From assembly GCF_003711515.1 (NCBI RefSeq), contig NW_021167082.1:1-64000 (forward strand): DNA of 64,000 nt, written 5' to 3'. This document shows positions 36,603 through 47,040 of the stretch, piece by piece. Source of the DNA: Sodiomyces alkalinus F11. Lineage: Eukaryota > Ascomycota > Sordariomycetes > Glomerellales > Plectosphaerellaceae. How positions within the stretch are numbered: the stretch's first letter is position 1; each line of letters opens with the position of its first letter. The position numbers were made by a program, and so were the translations under genes. A model generated the notes under the pieces. The model searched no databases, was not told where the DNA came from, and saw only the letters and a list, made by a program, of their open reading frames with translations.

Positions 36603-37928
36603 ATGTCAAGCGGCGACGCCCTTCCTACGAGGTCCGCGGACGCTGAGAAACAGAAACCAATCCACGGTATCTGTCTCGATGCCGGTCCATTGATCAAGAA
36701 TGACCCCCCCGTCAGCACTCTGCTTTCGCAAGCCCACCAGCTATACACCCTTTCCTCCATACTGGAAGAGATCCGCGACACCGCCACACGCACCCGTGTT
36801 GAAACGCAACTCCTCCCCTTCGTAACCCTGCGGAATCCACGACCAGCGAGCATCAAGTTCGTGACGGATTTTGCGCGGCGGACGGGCGACCTGGAAGTCA
36901 TGAGCAGACCTGACGTGCACCTCCTTGCACTGACCTATGAGCTGGAGCTGGAGCAAAACGGGGGAGACTGGAGATTACGGAAGATGCCTGGTCAGAGGGG
37001 AATCAATGGTCAGACGCCTTCTACGGAGCAGCAGCAAACGGGAACCGAAGAGCAAACACAGACAGATGCGGAAGCGGAATCATCTGGACCCGTCGAGGCA
37101 CCGCCGCCTGTTGACAGCGACAAGAAAGACGGAGATCAAAACGCGGGCGGGGACGCGGACAGCACGCGGATGAGCGAGGGCATGTCACAGCTAAACCTGG
37201 ACAGCACCACCATTGAACAGGCAGCCCAAGAATCGCAAGAACCCCCCGCAACAGCAGACGAAGGGAGCGAAGGCTCAGACTCCGACTCGGACGATGGCTG
37301 GATCACGCCGTCCAATCTCAAGAAGCACCAAGCCAAGGACAACAAGGAGGTGATCCCCACCGCGGCCGACCAGCCGCTGAAAGTGGCCCTCCTCACCTCC
37401 GACTACGCCATGCAGAACGTCGCGCTGCGGATCGGCCTCAACCTCCTGTCCCCCTCCATGTCGCGCATCACGCAGGTCAAGAACTGGGTCCTCCGGTGCC
37501 ACGGGTGCTTCCAGGTGTGCAAGAAGATGGACAGCCAGTTCTGCCCCAAGTGCGGCCAGCCCACGCTCACGCGGGTGTCGTGCACGACGGCGGACGACGG
37601 CTCGTTCCGGATCCACCTGAAGCGGAACTTCCAGTGGAACAACCGCGGGAACGTGTACAGCATACCCAAACCCGTCACCGGCACGGCGAGCGGCAAGCTG
37701 CCTTACAAAGGCGCCGGCGGGAAGAACGGCTGGGGCACCAAGTTGATCTTGGCGGAGGACCAGAAGGAGTACGAGAGGGCGCAGGGCGAGAAGCGGCGGC
37801 AGCGGCAGAAGGACCTCATGGATGAGGATTACCTACCCAATATCCTCACCGGGGAGAGGTCAAGCGGGAATGGGAAAATACGGCTGGGGCCTGGAAGGGC
37901 AGTAAACGGACGGAAGGGGAGAGGTTGA
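36603..37928 (+). CDS. NOB1: 20S pre-rRNA endonuclease Nob1
   Basis: This single-exon gene encodes 441 aa, a usual length for fungal Nob1. The enzyme cuts 20S pre-rRNA at site D to give mature 18S rRNA during cytoplasmic maturation of the 40S subunit. The PIN nuclease domain is at the N terminus (about residues 20-120), with the metal-binding acids D26 in ICLDAGPLI, a glutamate in SSILEEIRD (E55/E56), and D104 in RPDVHLLAL. A long acidic, Gln/Asp-rich linker follows (about 130-250). The C-terminal zinc ribbon has C299-x2-C302 and C314-x2-C317, ending in a basic tail. The ATG lies in a good context (cccaccatgt). Its 3' neighbour NOP10, converging on it, also acts in rRNA processing. Confidence 0.95.
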   Translation: MSSGDALPTRSADAEKQKPIHGICLDAGPLIKNDPPVSTLLSQAHQLYTLSSILEEIRDTATRTRVETQLLPFVTLRNPRPASIKFVTDFARRTGDLEVMSRPDVHLLALTYELELEQNGGDWRLRKMPGQRGINGQTPSTEQQQTGTEEQTQTDAEAESSGPVEAPPPVDSDKKDGDQNAGGDADSTRMSEGMSQLNLDSTTIEQAAQESQEPPATADEGSEGSDSDSDDGWITPSNLKKHQAKDNKEVIPTAADQPLKVALLTSDYAMQNVALRIGLNLLSPSMSRITQVKNWVLRCHGCFQVCKKMDSQFCPKCGQPTLTRVSCTTADDGSFRIHLKRNFQWNNRGNVYSIPKPVTGTASGKLPYKGAGGKNGWGTKLILAEDQKEYERAQGEKRRQRQKDLMDEDYLPNILTGERSSGNGKIRLGPGRAVNGRKGRG

Positions 37929-38252
37929 TGTGCGGAGACTCGATAGAAATGAATGCAGTATTTCTCATTTTTCCATGCCAAGGTATATTTCGTGCGGCAG
38001 GTGACAACTTGAAAATCCTCCCCCCAAAAACTCCATCCTTTTATTTGGATTATTTGATCAGAGCCCCAACGCCAAAAACTTGGAATATTGTCGTCGCAAC
38101 CGATGACTCGACCGCAGCTTGGCTCTCATACAGATCCAAAGCCGCTTGCCCCCGTCCCAGACATGTACGGACGTCCCACGAGCTGGTTGCGTTGCCATCG
38201 AAAGGGGGGCGATGCGACACGAAGATGCAATTGCTGTTATGGCGGCCTTGAT

Positions 38253-38581
38253 TTAGGAGGCGTGATGCTTGTCCTCTGGATATATCAGGTCAGCGCAGGC
38301 CATTCCGAACGAACCGGGAGTCGGAAGGGGAACAAACGCACTCTGCTGGGTAAGGAGGAGACCGAAGCGGCGCTTGAGCGTCACTCGCTGCCTCGACCAC
38401 TTGTCGTCGGGGGAAAACCTTGCGGGATGCGCGCTCTTGGTGACCTTGCCGTCGGGGGTGACTTTGCGAAGCGTGTAGATACGCTCCCCCGACTCCGAAA
38501 GGGTGTACTGCAGTGTCGGCTAAGTTAGTGAAGTGTCGCCAGGAACAAGCGGAGAATGACAATAATTACCATAAGATGCAT
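38253..38581 (-). CDS. NOP10: H/ACA snoRNP subunit Nop10
   Basis: The gene has three exons: 38581-38570 (12 nt, reading MHLM), 38507-38342 and 38275-38253. They join in phase to give 66 aa, the normal size for Nop10. Nop10 is the small scaffold of box H/ACA snoRNPs that guide rRNA pseudouridylation, and it binds Cbf5. The sequence keeps the family landmarks: MHLM then [43 protein letters not shown], and the LLLTQQ tail. Intron 1 has donor GTAATT, branch CTAAC and acceptor TGCAG. Intron 2 has donor GTGCGT, branch GCTGAC and acceptor CCAG. Reading through intron 2 would add a tail unlike Nop10. It is transcribed towards NOB1, with 324 bp between stops. Confidence 0.93.
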
Positions 38582-39115
38582 TTTGGGATACTGGGAGCGC
38601 AATTGTCTGGGAGGATTCGTAATGGTACGGACTGATGGTTAATCGCGGCGTCGACGGTCCATGAACCTTCGAACGAGAATGCAGCTTTTTTTTTCTGCCA
38701 GGCGGTGGAGACTTTAGGTGATTGCAGTGGGGTTCTTAGTCAGCTGTTGATGTTAGGAAGTGAGGCTCTCGAAGTACAGTGCAAATAACTATCCCGCACT
38801 CCTTCTAAGGCTTCTCAATCTTGTGATGGAATCGCTATGTAGAAAGGCAGGGAAATCCTGCACCCTGTAGATTATTTACGACCAGAAGGACTAATTCAAA
38901 AAGCACCCGTGTGCTTTGTTACTGGACTTATTGGATACTTCCCGCTTGCATACTGCCTCGGTAGGTATACTTTGTAGTCCAACGGGTTAACCGGTATCAC
39001 GTGCGAAACTGCTTGGGCGGAATTGGCTTGTTGCAGGCCGTAGACGCGGCACCAGACTCTCTCATTTGCATCCTTCTAATTCATATCGTCAAACCAGTGT
39101 GGTGCATTTTGCGCA
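38582..39115. promoter_or_regulatory. Divergent promoter, NOP10 / AYR1-like gene
   Basis: These 534 bp separate two divergently transcribed genes and must hold both promoters. A T-run lies at about 38687-38695 and the stretch is otherwise of mixed composition. No specific element is claimed. Confidence 0.5.
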
Positions 39116-40354
39116 ATGGCTACCGACATCGACATCATCAAAGGGCGCCAGACTGTCCTCGTTACGGGGTAAGCACACTCCTTCAACGGCAAAAACAAGC
39201 TGCAAGCCTGCAAGGACGCTCTATCTAGTATGGGCCGTTGTCGTCACGCAGCCTCACGCTCAAAAGTCAACGCAGCAGAGCTTCCCCCACCCCATACCTC
39301 CGTACAGCTTTAGGATGCTTTACATTGTCGCTAACCATATCTGTAGATGCACTCCCGGAGGCATTGGCCATGCGGTGGCGCAGGAGTTCCACGCCCGAGG
39401 TACGGCCTGAGCCCCTCTCATGGACGACAGAGGGCGCGTTGTCGTTGTCGGTAGTGTTGCCCTAACTTCAACCAGGCCTTCACGTCATTGCCACGGCCCG
39501 TCGCGCTGAAGTCTTGGAAGACCTCGCGAGGCAAGGCATGTCGACCTTCGAGCTCGACGTTACCAAGGCCGACAGCATCGCCGCTTGCAAGCAACAAGTC
39601 GCCGCACTGACGGGAGGCCGTCTTGACATTCTCGTCAACAATGCGTCAGTGAAACCAATCTCACCATTCATTCCCCCATCCTCCCACAGGTGCCTGCTGA
39701 CCAAGTTTTCGTAGCGGGATGGGCTATGTCACCCCCGCCACCGACATCGACCTCGACGAGGTCCGCGCCGTGTTCGAGACCAACGTCTTCGGCGTCATGG
39801 CCATGGTCCAGGCCTTCGTGCCGCTTCTGATCCCCGCCCGCGGTCTGATCATCAACATCAGCTCGCTCTCCTCCCTCACCCCTTACGTGTTCGCCAGCGT
39901 CTACAGCTCGTCCAAGGGCGCCATCAACTCGTACAGCCGCACCCTTCGCCAGGAGCTGCGCCCCTTTGGCATCCGCGTCATGGTCTCCATTACCGGCACC
40001 GTGCGCAGCCAGACGGGGAACAAGCAGACGCATCGCACGCTGCCGCCCGGCTCGCTCTACCAGCACATCCGAGACGTGTTTGAGCGCCGTCTGACGTGGT
40101 CGCAGAACAACGGGACCGTCGAGACCCCTTGCTTTGCGAAGCAGCTCGTGAGCGAGGCGCTCCGTGGGGAGGGGTGGCTGGGCGGCTGGCTCGGTGGTAC
40201 GCGCAACTGGTTCTGGGCTGGCGGTTTGGCTACTCAAGTCTGGCTTGCTAAGTTCTTTGGCGAGTGGCTGCTGGATGAGATTACGTATCGTCGTTTTGGC
40301 ATGAATAAGCTGGCTGCTATTGTAAAGGCACAGGGCATTAAGCGGAGTCCATGA
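39116..40354 (+). CDS. AYR1-like short-chain dehydrogenase/reductase
   Basis: Four exons, 39116-39168, 39347-39399, 39476-39644 and 39715-40354, join in phase to encode 304 aa. The protein is a classical SDR. It has the nucleotide-binding TGxxxGIG motif as TGCTPGGIG at residues 17-25, NNAG at 90-93, the catalytic serine in the ISSLSS stretch (about S141/S142), and YSSSK at 155-159. Overall length and the hydrophobic C-terminal part (GGWLGGTRNWFWAGG) fit the AYR1 group, NADPH-dependent 1-acyldihydroxyacetone-phosphate reductases of lipid bodies and ER, which act in phosphatidic acid synthesis. The substrate is an inference; many fungal SDRs of this group are uncharacterised. Introns are 178, 76 and 70 nt, and intron 2 has a clear CTAAC branch site. 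Confidence 0.85.
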
Positions 40355-40811
40355 AGCGCAGAAGCGGTGACTTGGTTTGGAGAATATAATAATGCCTTGT
40401 GCACGACGAAGAAGAATCCAAGTTGCTTTTCTGTTGAAGGTAAGGTCGTGTTGTCCGTTTACCACTCTATGCACCGACAATTTGTCTTCACAGTATCTAC
40501 TTTCTCAGCCATCGATACACCAACTGTCGGGTCCAGGGGCTCTTGAGTCTTGCCATCGCCCTCCCGAGTCCCAACTTGTAGACATTGTCGAGGGCGTCAT
40601 GTCGTGACGTCTGTGTTACGCGACTCTTGACATAAGTGCCTATGACTGAGAAGAACCGGTCTCAGAGAAAGGAAGTCGTCTTCCCTTTCCGAAGCGTGGT
40701 CGGTTATAACCTCTCAGGACATTCTCGGGGTCCATGTGTCCCACGGAGTCACGGACCCTCCTTCACGGGCCATTATTTGGTCACCATATTAATGGGTCCA
40801 AAAAAATGCTT
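40355..40811. other. Gene-free stretch after the SDR gene
   Basis: It contains the presumed 3' UTR of the AYR1-like gene and leads to the MITE insertion. No gene or RNA is recognised. Confidence 0.5.
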
Positions 40812-41232
40812 ATCGAAACAGAGTGCTGGTCCTCCGCCACCCCCTGTCTAGTCCTCCGGGTCGACTCAAACTCTTTCTGGATTAAAAATCCACTATATCT
40901 CCACCACCCGAAGATAGGTAGGTTTCCTAGGTACCCTTATATATAATATAAGTAGATAGAACGCGTATAAGGACTCTGTAAAGGCCTTTATAAAGAAGGC
41001 CTCTACGAAGAAGGCCTCTACAAAGAAGACCTCTACGATAAAGGAGCCTTAGCCCTAACCCTTCCGTGATATATTACTGCGTTCTGTTAATATAGAGGTA
41101 CTTTGTGAGACCTGGGAAACCCCACCTAATTTCGGGTGGTGGAGATATAGTGGATTATCTAATCCGAAAGTAGTTTGAGTCGACCCGGAGGACCAGACAG
41201 GGGGTGGCGGAGGACCAGCACTCATCGAAACA
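40812..41232. mobile_element. Mutator-type MITE with 9-bp target duplication
   Basis: The element proper is 40821-41223 (403 bp). Its ends are inverted repeats of about 110 bp, 40821 to about 40935 and about 41110 to 41223, starting gagtgctggtcctccgcca and ending in the reverse complement. The two arms differ at only a few positions over the first 100 bp. The element is flanked by an exact 9-bp direct repeat, atcgaaaca, at 40812-40820 and 41224-41232. Long terminal repeats with a 9-bp target duplication are typical of the Mutator (MULE) superfamily, which includes the fungal Hop element. It has no coding capacity, so it would need a transposase in trans. Confidence 0.85.
40981..41045 (+). repeat. 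15-bp tandem repeat inside the MITE
   Basis: Four consecutive units of the form aaggcctctacgaag make up much of the element's centre, differing at a few positions each (for example ctttataaag in the first and aagacc in the fourth). Confidence 0.75.
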
Positions 41233-41749
41233 TTATTTGCCAAGCTTGGGAACCGAGTACGGATGACTGGGGGAGGGGCGGTCGGCTAAAACGGTCGTTT
41301 GCCGGGACATTTCCCGGTTGGCTCGCGTCTAATCTTCTCGGGGAATTGACTACACGTGTACATAGGCGCGAGACACATACGCCACACTCTTGGCAGCTTA
41401 TCTCACTTGGCGTTTGGAGTCGATTTCGCGCCAAGATACAACGTCATGTTCTCGGCGTGCGGCGTGCCACTTCATACCGGATGTGTGGCCGCCTAGCATC
41501 ATGCCTCCGGAGCCTAGCAGCATAACTGCCGTGGCATCTTCTGTTACATGGAGGAGCTGACCAGTTAGTTATTGTTGGCTATTCTAGGCTCAGTTGTTCA
41601 ACGACGTCCAACTCCTGTCCTCCTCCCTTACATCGCTTGACTAGTTAGTTATTGCGACCCGATGTTGTCTCAACCCAACCTCGAGCTAGCTACCATAGTG
41701 TTCCACAGCGAGCCTGTCCCACCAAGAGCTTGACTACATGCACATTTTA
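41233..41749. other. Gene-free stretch between MITE and chitinase
   Basis: It holds the chitinase 3' UTR. A 17-bp direct repeat (tgaccagttagttattg at 41558 and tgactagttagttattg at 41638) is present with one C/T difference. Nothing else is recognised. Confidence 0.5.
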
Positions 41750-44700
41750 CTAGGCCTTCCCCCCCGTGGAATCAGTGGTGGTGACGCCAGTGGGCGTGGT
41801 GATCGGCGCAGAGGGGGCCACCGTAGCAGCGGTGAGGGTGGTGGCCGAATACTCGAACATCGCAGCGCGCTTCACCCAGTTGGCGCTGTTAACGTTCGTT
41901 GGGCGGCTCACTTGGGTCACGGGATCTTCCCTCCACGTCTGCGCTGGCCAGTCATAATCCTCGAAGAGAGGGTCGTCATCGAGCACACGGAAGCCGTGGT
42001 CCGATACGGTCGACTCGATGCCGCCTGGGGCGGTATAGGTCGCGTAGCAGGGGGCCTTGCCGGAAGAGGAGTCAAACTGGAGCAAAGTGCTACGGTTAGC
42101 GACGGTGTTGCGTTGCTGGAATCTAGCTTGCATGGCAAAAAAAAAGAAAGAAAAAAAAAAAAAAAAAGGAAGAAGAAGAAGAAAGAAGAAAACTTGATTG
42201 TGCGGGTAGATTCGGGGCGAAGGACAGGATGGCTTTTCACTTACACCGTACTTGCGAATGACCTCACTTGCTGCCGCCGTCATTCTCGGGTCGTTTGCAG
42301 CGAGGGCATTGTAATCGAAGGCCCTAGGACTATGATTAGCAGGTGACACGTTCGTGTCCTCTTACCACAGCTGGCTCCATCACTTTCATGGTTGACTGAG
42401 AGGGAGATATGAGATATTGACTCACCAAGTGATGGGAGGAGGAGCACCCATGAGGGTGGAGCATGGATACCAGGTGGCCAGGAGCCATTGGTTAAAGTCT
42501 TGACCTGGGAAGTGCGTCTTGGGTTCAGCATCGGTAGTCCTCAAGCTCGGATAGGAGTGTATCATGTATGTGTATGTGTTATGTGCACTCACCCTGGTCA
42601 CCATTTTCGTCGCCGTCGATAGCGCGGAGCGCTTGTTTGGCCATGGCGGCCGAGTCTATGAGGTTGGCCATGGGAAACTCATCACTGAAATGCAAGGCAT
42701 ACGGTTAGCAAGCAAATCCACAGGCAAGAAGACAAAAGTTGAAAAGACCCCTGATCAGCAATGCAGGGCAAGCCCGACTTACATCTCGCATCGGTAGCGT
42801 CCACCCTGCGGTTGGTAGGATTTGTACCAGTCCCTGTGTCTTCTTGAGGGTGCAAACCACCTCTGTTTTGTTCTACCGCTTGAAATGCCCGCTGTTACAC
42901 GCAATCAGTGGTTATGGATCATGAAGCACAGCAGGCAAAGGAAGAGCCGAATAGGCACCGCAAACTTACATTCGTCCTTGTAAAAGACAGTTCTCCCACC
43001 AAGGATTTCTGTTGCGAAAGGCAGGCATCAGACTATCAGTCCTATTCAAGTCCCAGGGGAGTGGGCACGGAAACCCTTACCGTCGATGGCCCAGCGCTGA
43101 TTATCACAGATCTAGGTTAAATGTTAGCATCAGTTCGGCTGCGTCTTAACTTTTGAGAACCATAAACAATGTGCGTACCTGGTCAAATCCTTGTCCATAT
43201 GCGCAAGTATCTAGACATTCCAAGTAAGCAACGGGAATACGGGATGCTCGAGGAGAATTGAAAAAAATCCCCCCTTTCCAGGCGGACTTGTGCCGGTATA
43301 ACGGTAACATTCAAGACTTTGAAAGAGAAGGAAAGAAACCCACAAGTAGTAAAGCAGGTAAACGTCCCCGGCGGATACACAGCTATAGCGTATCTTTTGA
43401 TCATGGATGGTTAGCTCTTGAAGCCAATTCGTCGCGATATAGAGGGGGGCCAGGGGTCCTCGGGCACTGCAGTGTACTGCACTGCACTGCACCGAGCTTC
43501 TTAAGACTTACCGTCCGTAATGCGTTCTGGTAGCGGCATTCTGCTTGGGTTTCCCCTTGGGCGGCGGCTTCCTAATCCCGCCAGGCATCACCAGACCGGC
43601 GGCGACCCTCGATCCATGTCGCGTTATGGGTCCAGAAAAGCCGGTTGGTCCCTTGCTAGACGCCTCTCCTATATGGGTGAGGCAATACATCTAATAGTAA
43701 AAGTGCAGGGTTAGAGACGGAGAACCCGTGAAATAGAAGTTGAGCACATCAAGCTGATGAACAAGGAACATTGAATCAAGAGATCATCTTGACTGCATGT
43801 GTCATGGACGACCAACTCACAGCTACTGAGCCGCCGACAATGGCATCAACGCCCCATCCGAGAGGGCCAAAGGTGGCGCTCGCCAGCATTAGACCACCGT
43901 ATGCGACGACTCCGGCCTTGGCACACGATCTATAATCACGCTTGGCCAGGGCGTTTGGGTCGTCGTGGAGCTCGATGTGCTGTGGATGCACGAGGTCAAC
44001 ATCTCGATGGGCCGTCATTGAAGGGCGGAAGCCGCGGCAACAATACGCCATCAAGCCTCCCTAGCACAGCTGCGTTAGTTGCAATGTTCATGTTCCGTAC
44101 ATGATATGTAGGGCAGGGCAGGGTAGGGTCATATTGAGCTTGGGAGGACTAGGACTCACGTTGCAAGTCTTCTCCTCCTTCCAGTCGGTGTCAGGGCTCT
44201 CCCAGAAATAGTTGCTGTTCTGCGTCACCAGGGTATCTCCGTTCGGGCAGCCTCCTGTACAACAACGCTCGGGCGTCAGGACTCAGGACTCAGATAGACA
44301 TACATGACACAATCTGCACATGGACACATCACATGGTGATACCAACTGGCAACTTACCTCCGTAACAGGAGAGTCCCTGGCCCCTCCATCCGTACCAGCC
44401 ACACCTGCCGAGGTATGTGCCAGTGGCACAGCAGAGTGTGTGATACTCGTTGCTGTTGCAGGCGCTTCCGCGGCCAAGATTCCCGACCTGTCCTTTCATT
44501 TTCTCCGCGGCCGAGTATCCCGGCTGGCACGGCTCTCCACAGAAGCTGACGTAGCAGCTTTCTCCAGCGTCGTGGTGCCGCTCGAACTCGACAATCTCGT
44601 CACTGCTGATGCCGTGCATGGCCATGAGGCTGATTCCGGAGGACAGCTCGTTACTCGAGCCGTACACGCCTTGGTCGATTGCCCAGATCATGGTACCTCC

Positions 44701-47040
44701 CAGGCCCAGTCTCGAGGCGTAGTCGATCTTCAGCTGGAAAGTCTCGTAGTCTTCGTAACTAACCCACTGAGGGGTAAAGAAAAGGAATGGTCAGCGCCGC
44801 TGAACAGGATCAAAGACTGCATGTGGCCTTCTCGGCATGTCGGCTCAGGCTGCCCAGAACGATCACTAAACAACGCCCAGCCGTCAACGCACCTGGTCAT
44901 TGTCCCACGTCATCCACTTGACCGCAGCTTCGTGGTCAAAGTCCTCGTCCACGTCCTCCGTGTCGCGGATCCGCTCGATCTCGGCCAAGGTGAGAACACC
45001 GGGGGCTTTGGAGCATTCTCCCTCTCTCGCGCCTTCGGTGAAGACGCAGCCGGGGCTGGTGCAGGCTGGGTCGGCGAGGGTAAAGGAACGGCCGTAGTAG
45101 GCCAGCCCGAGCACGACGTTGGCAGCACTGACGCCGGATCTCCACAGCAGGGAGAGTGCCTGGTCAATTTCCGTGAGGTTGGTGTGAGGCCTGTTTGTTT
45201 GTGTGTTGGTTAGCCAGTTCTTATCCGTCCAACGTCCCCCCGAGGCCCGGGGCATGGAAGTGGACGGCGGACGCCAAAACGGCATAGAAAAGACCAGAGA
45301 CGAGACAAGACGAAGCATTATATTGACGCAGGGGTCTTACCTGGCATAAGGCCCAGTCCAACGGTTGTCTAGTAGAAGTCAGCATACTTAGTTCTCCAAC
45401 TCTTAGACCACTGTGAGTCGGCGTAGTATGCTCGACAACAACAAACGTCAGGAGAAGAGCTGGAAGACCTTGAGCACTCACCTGCATCCCATACACCGTG
45501 GATATCGTAGGTCATAACGTTCAGCCAGTCGACATGAGGCTCTAGTCCAGCAACATCAAAGTGCCGCAGATACCAGAAGCTTGCGGGCAGTGTCACCGAC
45601 AAGCCGTAATGGCCTGCAAAGGCTTCCTTCATCTCCTTGCAAAGGAGGACAAAGTTGTCCTTGTCTTGGGGTCTCCCCCCGCGGTCTTCGGCTCCCGGGT
45701 ACTCCCAGTCGATATCGGCGCCGTCGAAGCCGTAGTTATCCATAAAGTTGATGAGGGAGCGGATGAAAGTGGCACGATTCTCGCTGGTCATGGCCATATC
45801 ACTAAACGCCGTCCGGGTACTATTATAGTGTGTCACTATCAGCATTGCAAGCAGAGCGCTCCCCAACTCACCAAGGGGGACAAATAGTCAGCACGAATTC
45901 TAGAAAGACTTACTTGGGGTTGTTCCCCTTGTCGTTAAAAGACCAGCCGCCGATGGCAATCCAGGTTTGCATTTTCGGGCGGTAGACCTTGAGATTGGTG
46001 AACTCCCTCAGCAGCGACTGCGCGTTGGCGTCCATGGCCGTCATCTGGAAAGTGGTCGGGTGGAAAAAGGCAAAGGCAAAGTTGAGATGCGTGAGCCCTT
46101 GCAGGTCGAGGTCGTCCGGATAGACGATGTCGCAAGGGCGTGTCGTGGCCCACGACTCGTAGTAGCCGATATGACGCCTGAAGCCCATGGCCTTGCCTTG
46201 GGGCTCGGGAGCGGCACCGCAGTCCGAGACGGTCTCGTCGCAGTTCTCAAAGCAGAACTCGTCTGTTGTTCCGCAGAATCCCCATACCGACTTTAGGTGT
46301 AAACGTCAGCTTGAGCCTTTTTGGTGCACTTGGGTGGAATAGGGGGGCAGACACAAAAAAAAAAGGGGGGGGGGACAAAAAAGGGGGCCGACAAAACAGG
46401 GGGCGAGAAAATAGGGGGATGATAAAGGGTGATACATACACAGCACACGTTCAAGGGGCACCTTTCCTCCCCCTCTGGAGCGTATGGCCCGCACTGAGCT
46501 TTGGCATTGCAGTTGGATATACAAACCTCCGCACCGCAAAAGTCGGGACTCTGTTGAAGGTTCAATGTTAGTTTCAGGGGACTTCAAGTAGGGTGTAACT
46601 GTTCGTCTTGGGTACAAGGCAGGAAAAAGGATAGATGAAAAGAGGACAGCTCGGAAACTATTCACATATCCACAAAGACCAGTCTCTCCCGAACAGCAGG
46701 CGCCGTTCGTGCAAGGCATGCCCGGACCACAGGTCCCCTCCTCCTGTAGCAGTCGAAAAGCCGACGAGGTGGCGGAGTTTGATGACCTGTGGCCCGATGT
46801 TCGTGCGCCAGGGGCATCGGGCCTGGGTGGGAGAATATCCTCGTTGAACTTGGGAGTCGAATTTGAGTACCTTGGGACCAGAGGCTTGTAGACTGTCTGG
46901 TTGAAGACGGGGGACGAGACGGTGTCATCTCGAGGCCGAACTCGCAACGTCCCGGCAGAGACGAGATCAGCGAGAAATAGAACTAGGGAAATGGCAATAA
47001 ATGCGAGCAGCTGGGCTCGCCAGAAAAGAGTCCCCATCAT
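41750..47040 (-). CDS. GH18 subgroup-C (killer-toxin-like) chitinase
   Basis: A large secreted chitinase of about 1100 aa in some 20 exons. Exons I can place, 5' to 3': 47040-46666, 46550-46440, 46290-45914, 45819-45482, 45368-45341, 45190-44893, 44766-44358, 44254-44160, 44060-43821, 43690-43512, from 43393, ending 43179, 43111-43081, 43008-42970, 42891-42783, 42684-42593, 42504-42426, 42382-42366, 42329-42247, 42126-41750. The signal peptide is about residues 1-29. Two CBM18 (hevein-like) modules lie at about 102-180. The GH18 domain follows, with the catalytic DGADIDWE motif at about 320-327. The long Cys-rich C-terminal half resembles the yeast zymocin alpha subunit group. Two junctions are unresolved: exon 11/12, and a one-base phase misfit between 42366 and 42329. 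It forms a divergent pair with the LysM gene. Confidence 0.88.
42127..42246 (-). repeat. Poly-A / GAA low-complexity tract in last intron
   Basis: The last chitinase intron (42246-42127) contains an A-run with GAA triplets at about 42136-42190 on the plus strand, so it is a pyrimidine tract on the coding strand, just upstream of the acceptor. Confidence 0.8.
46339..46430 (+). repeat. G-run repeats in the second chitinase intron
   Basis: On the plus strand (template for the chitinase) there are five or more runs of at least five Gs separated by A-rich spacers, including one run of about 11. This is quadruplex-capable by motif. On the coding strand the intron is correspondingly C/T-rich. Confidence 0.7.

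Noticed and set aside
37275..37616. Minus-strand ORF inside NOB1
   Set aside because: A GC-rich shadow frame of the Nob1 zinc-ribbon region.
38088..38528. Plus-strand 146-codon ORF
   Set aside because: It is antisense to NOP10 and has no coding features.
44320..45213. Plus-strand 297-codon ORF
   Set aside because: Antisense to the GH18 exons, whose catalytic and structural motifs are clear on the minus strand.
46306..46665. Chitinase exon 1 continuing past 46666
   Set aside because: The frame runs into low-complexity intron sequence; a GTGAAT donor and the next in-phase exon restore the CBM18 pattern.
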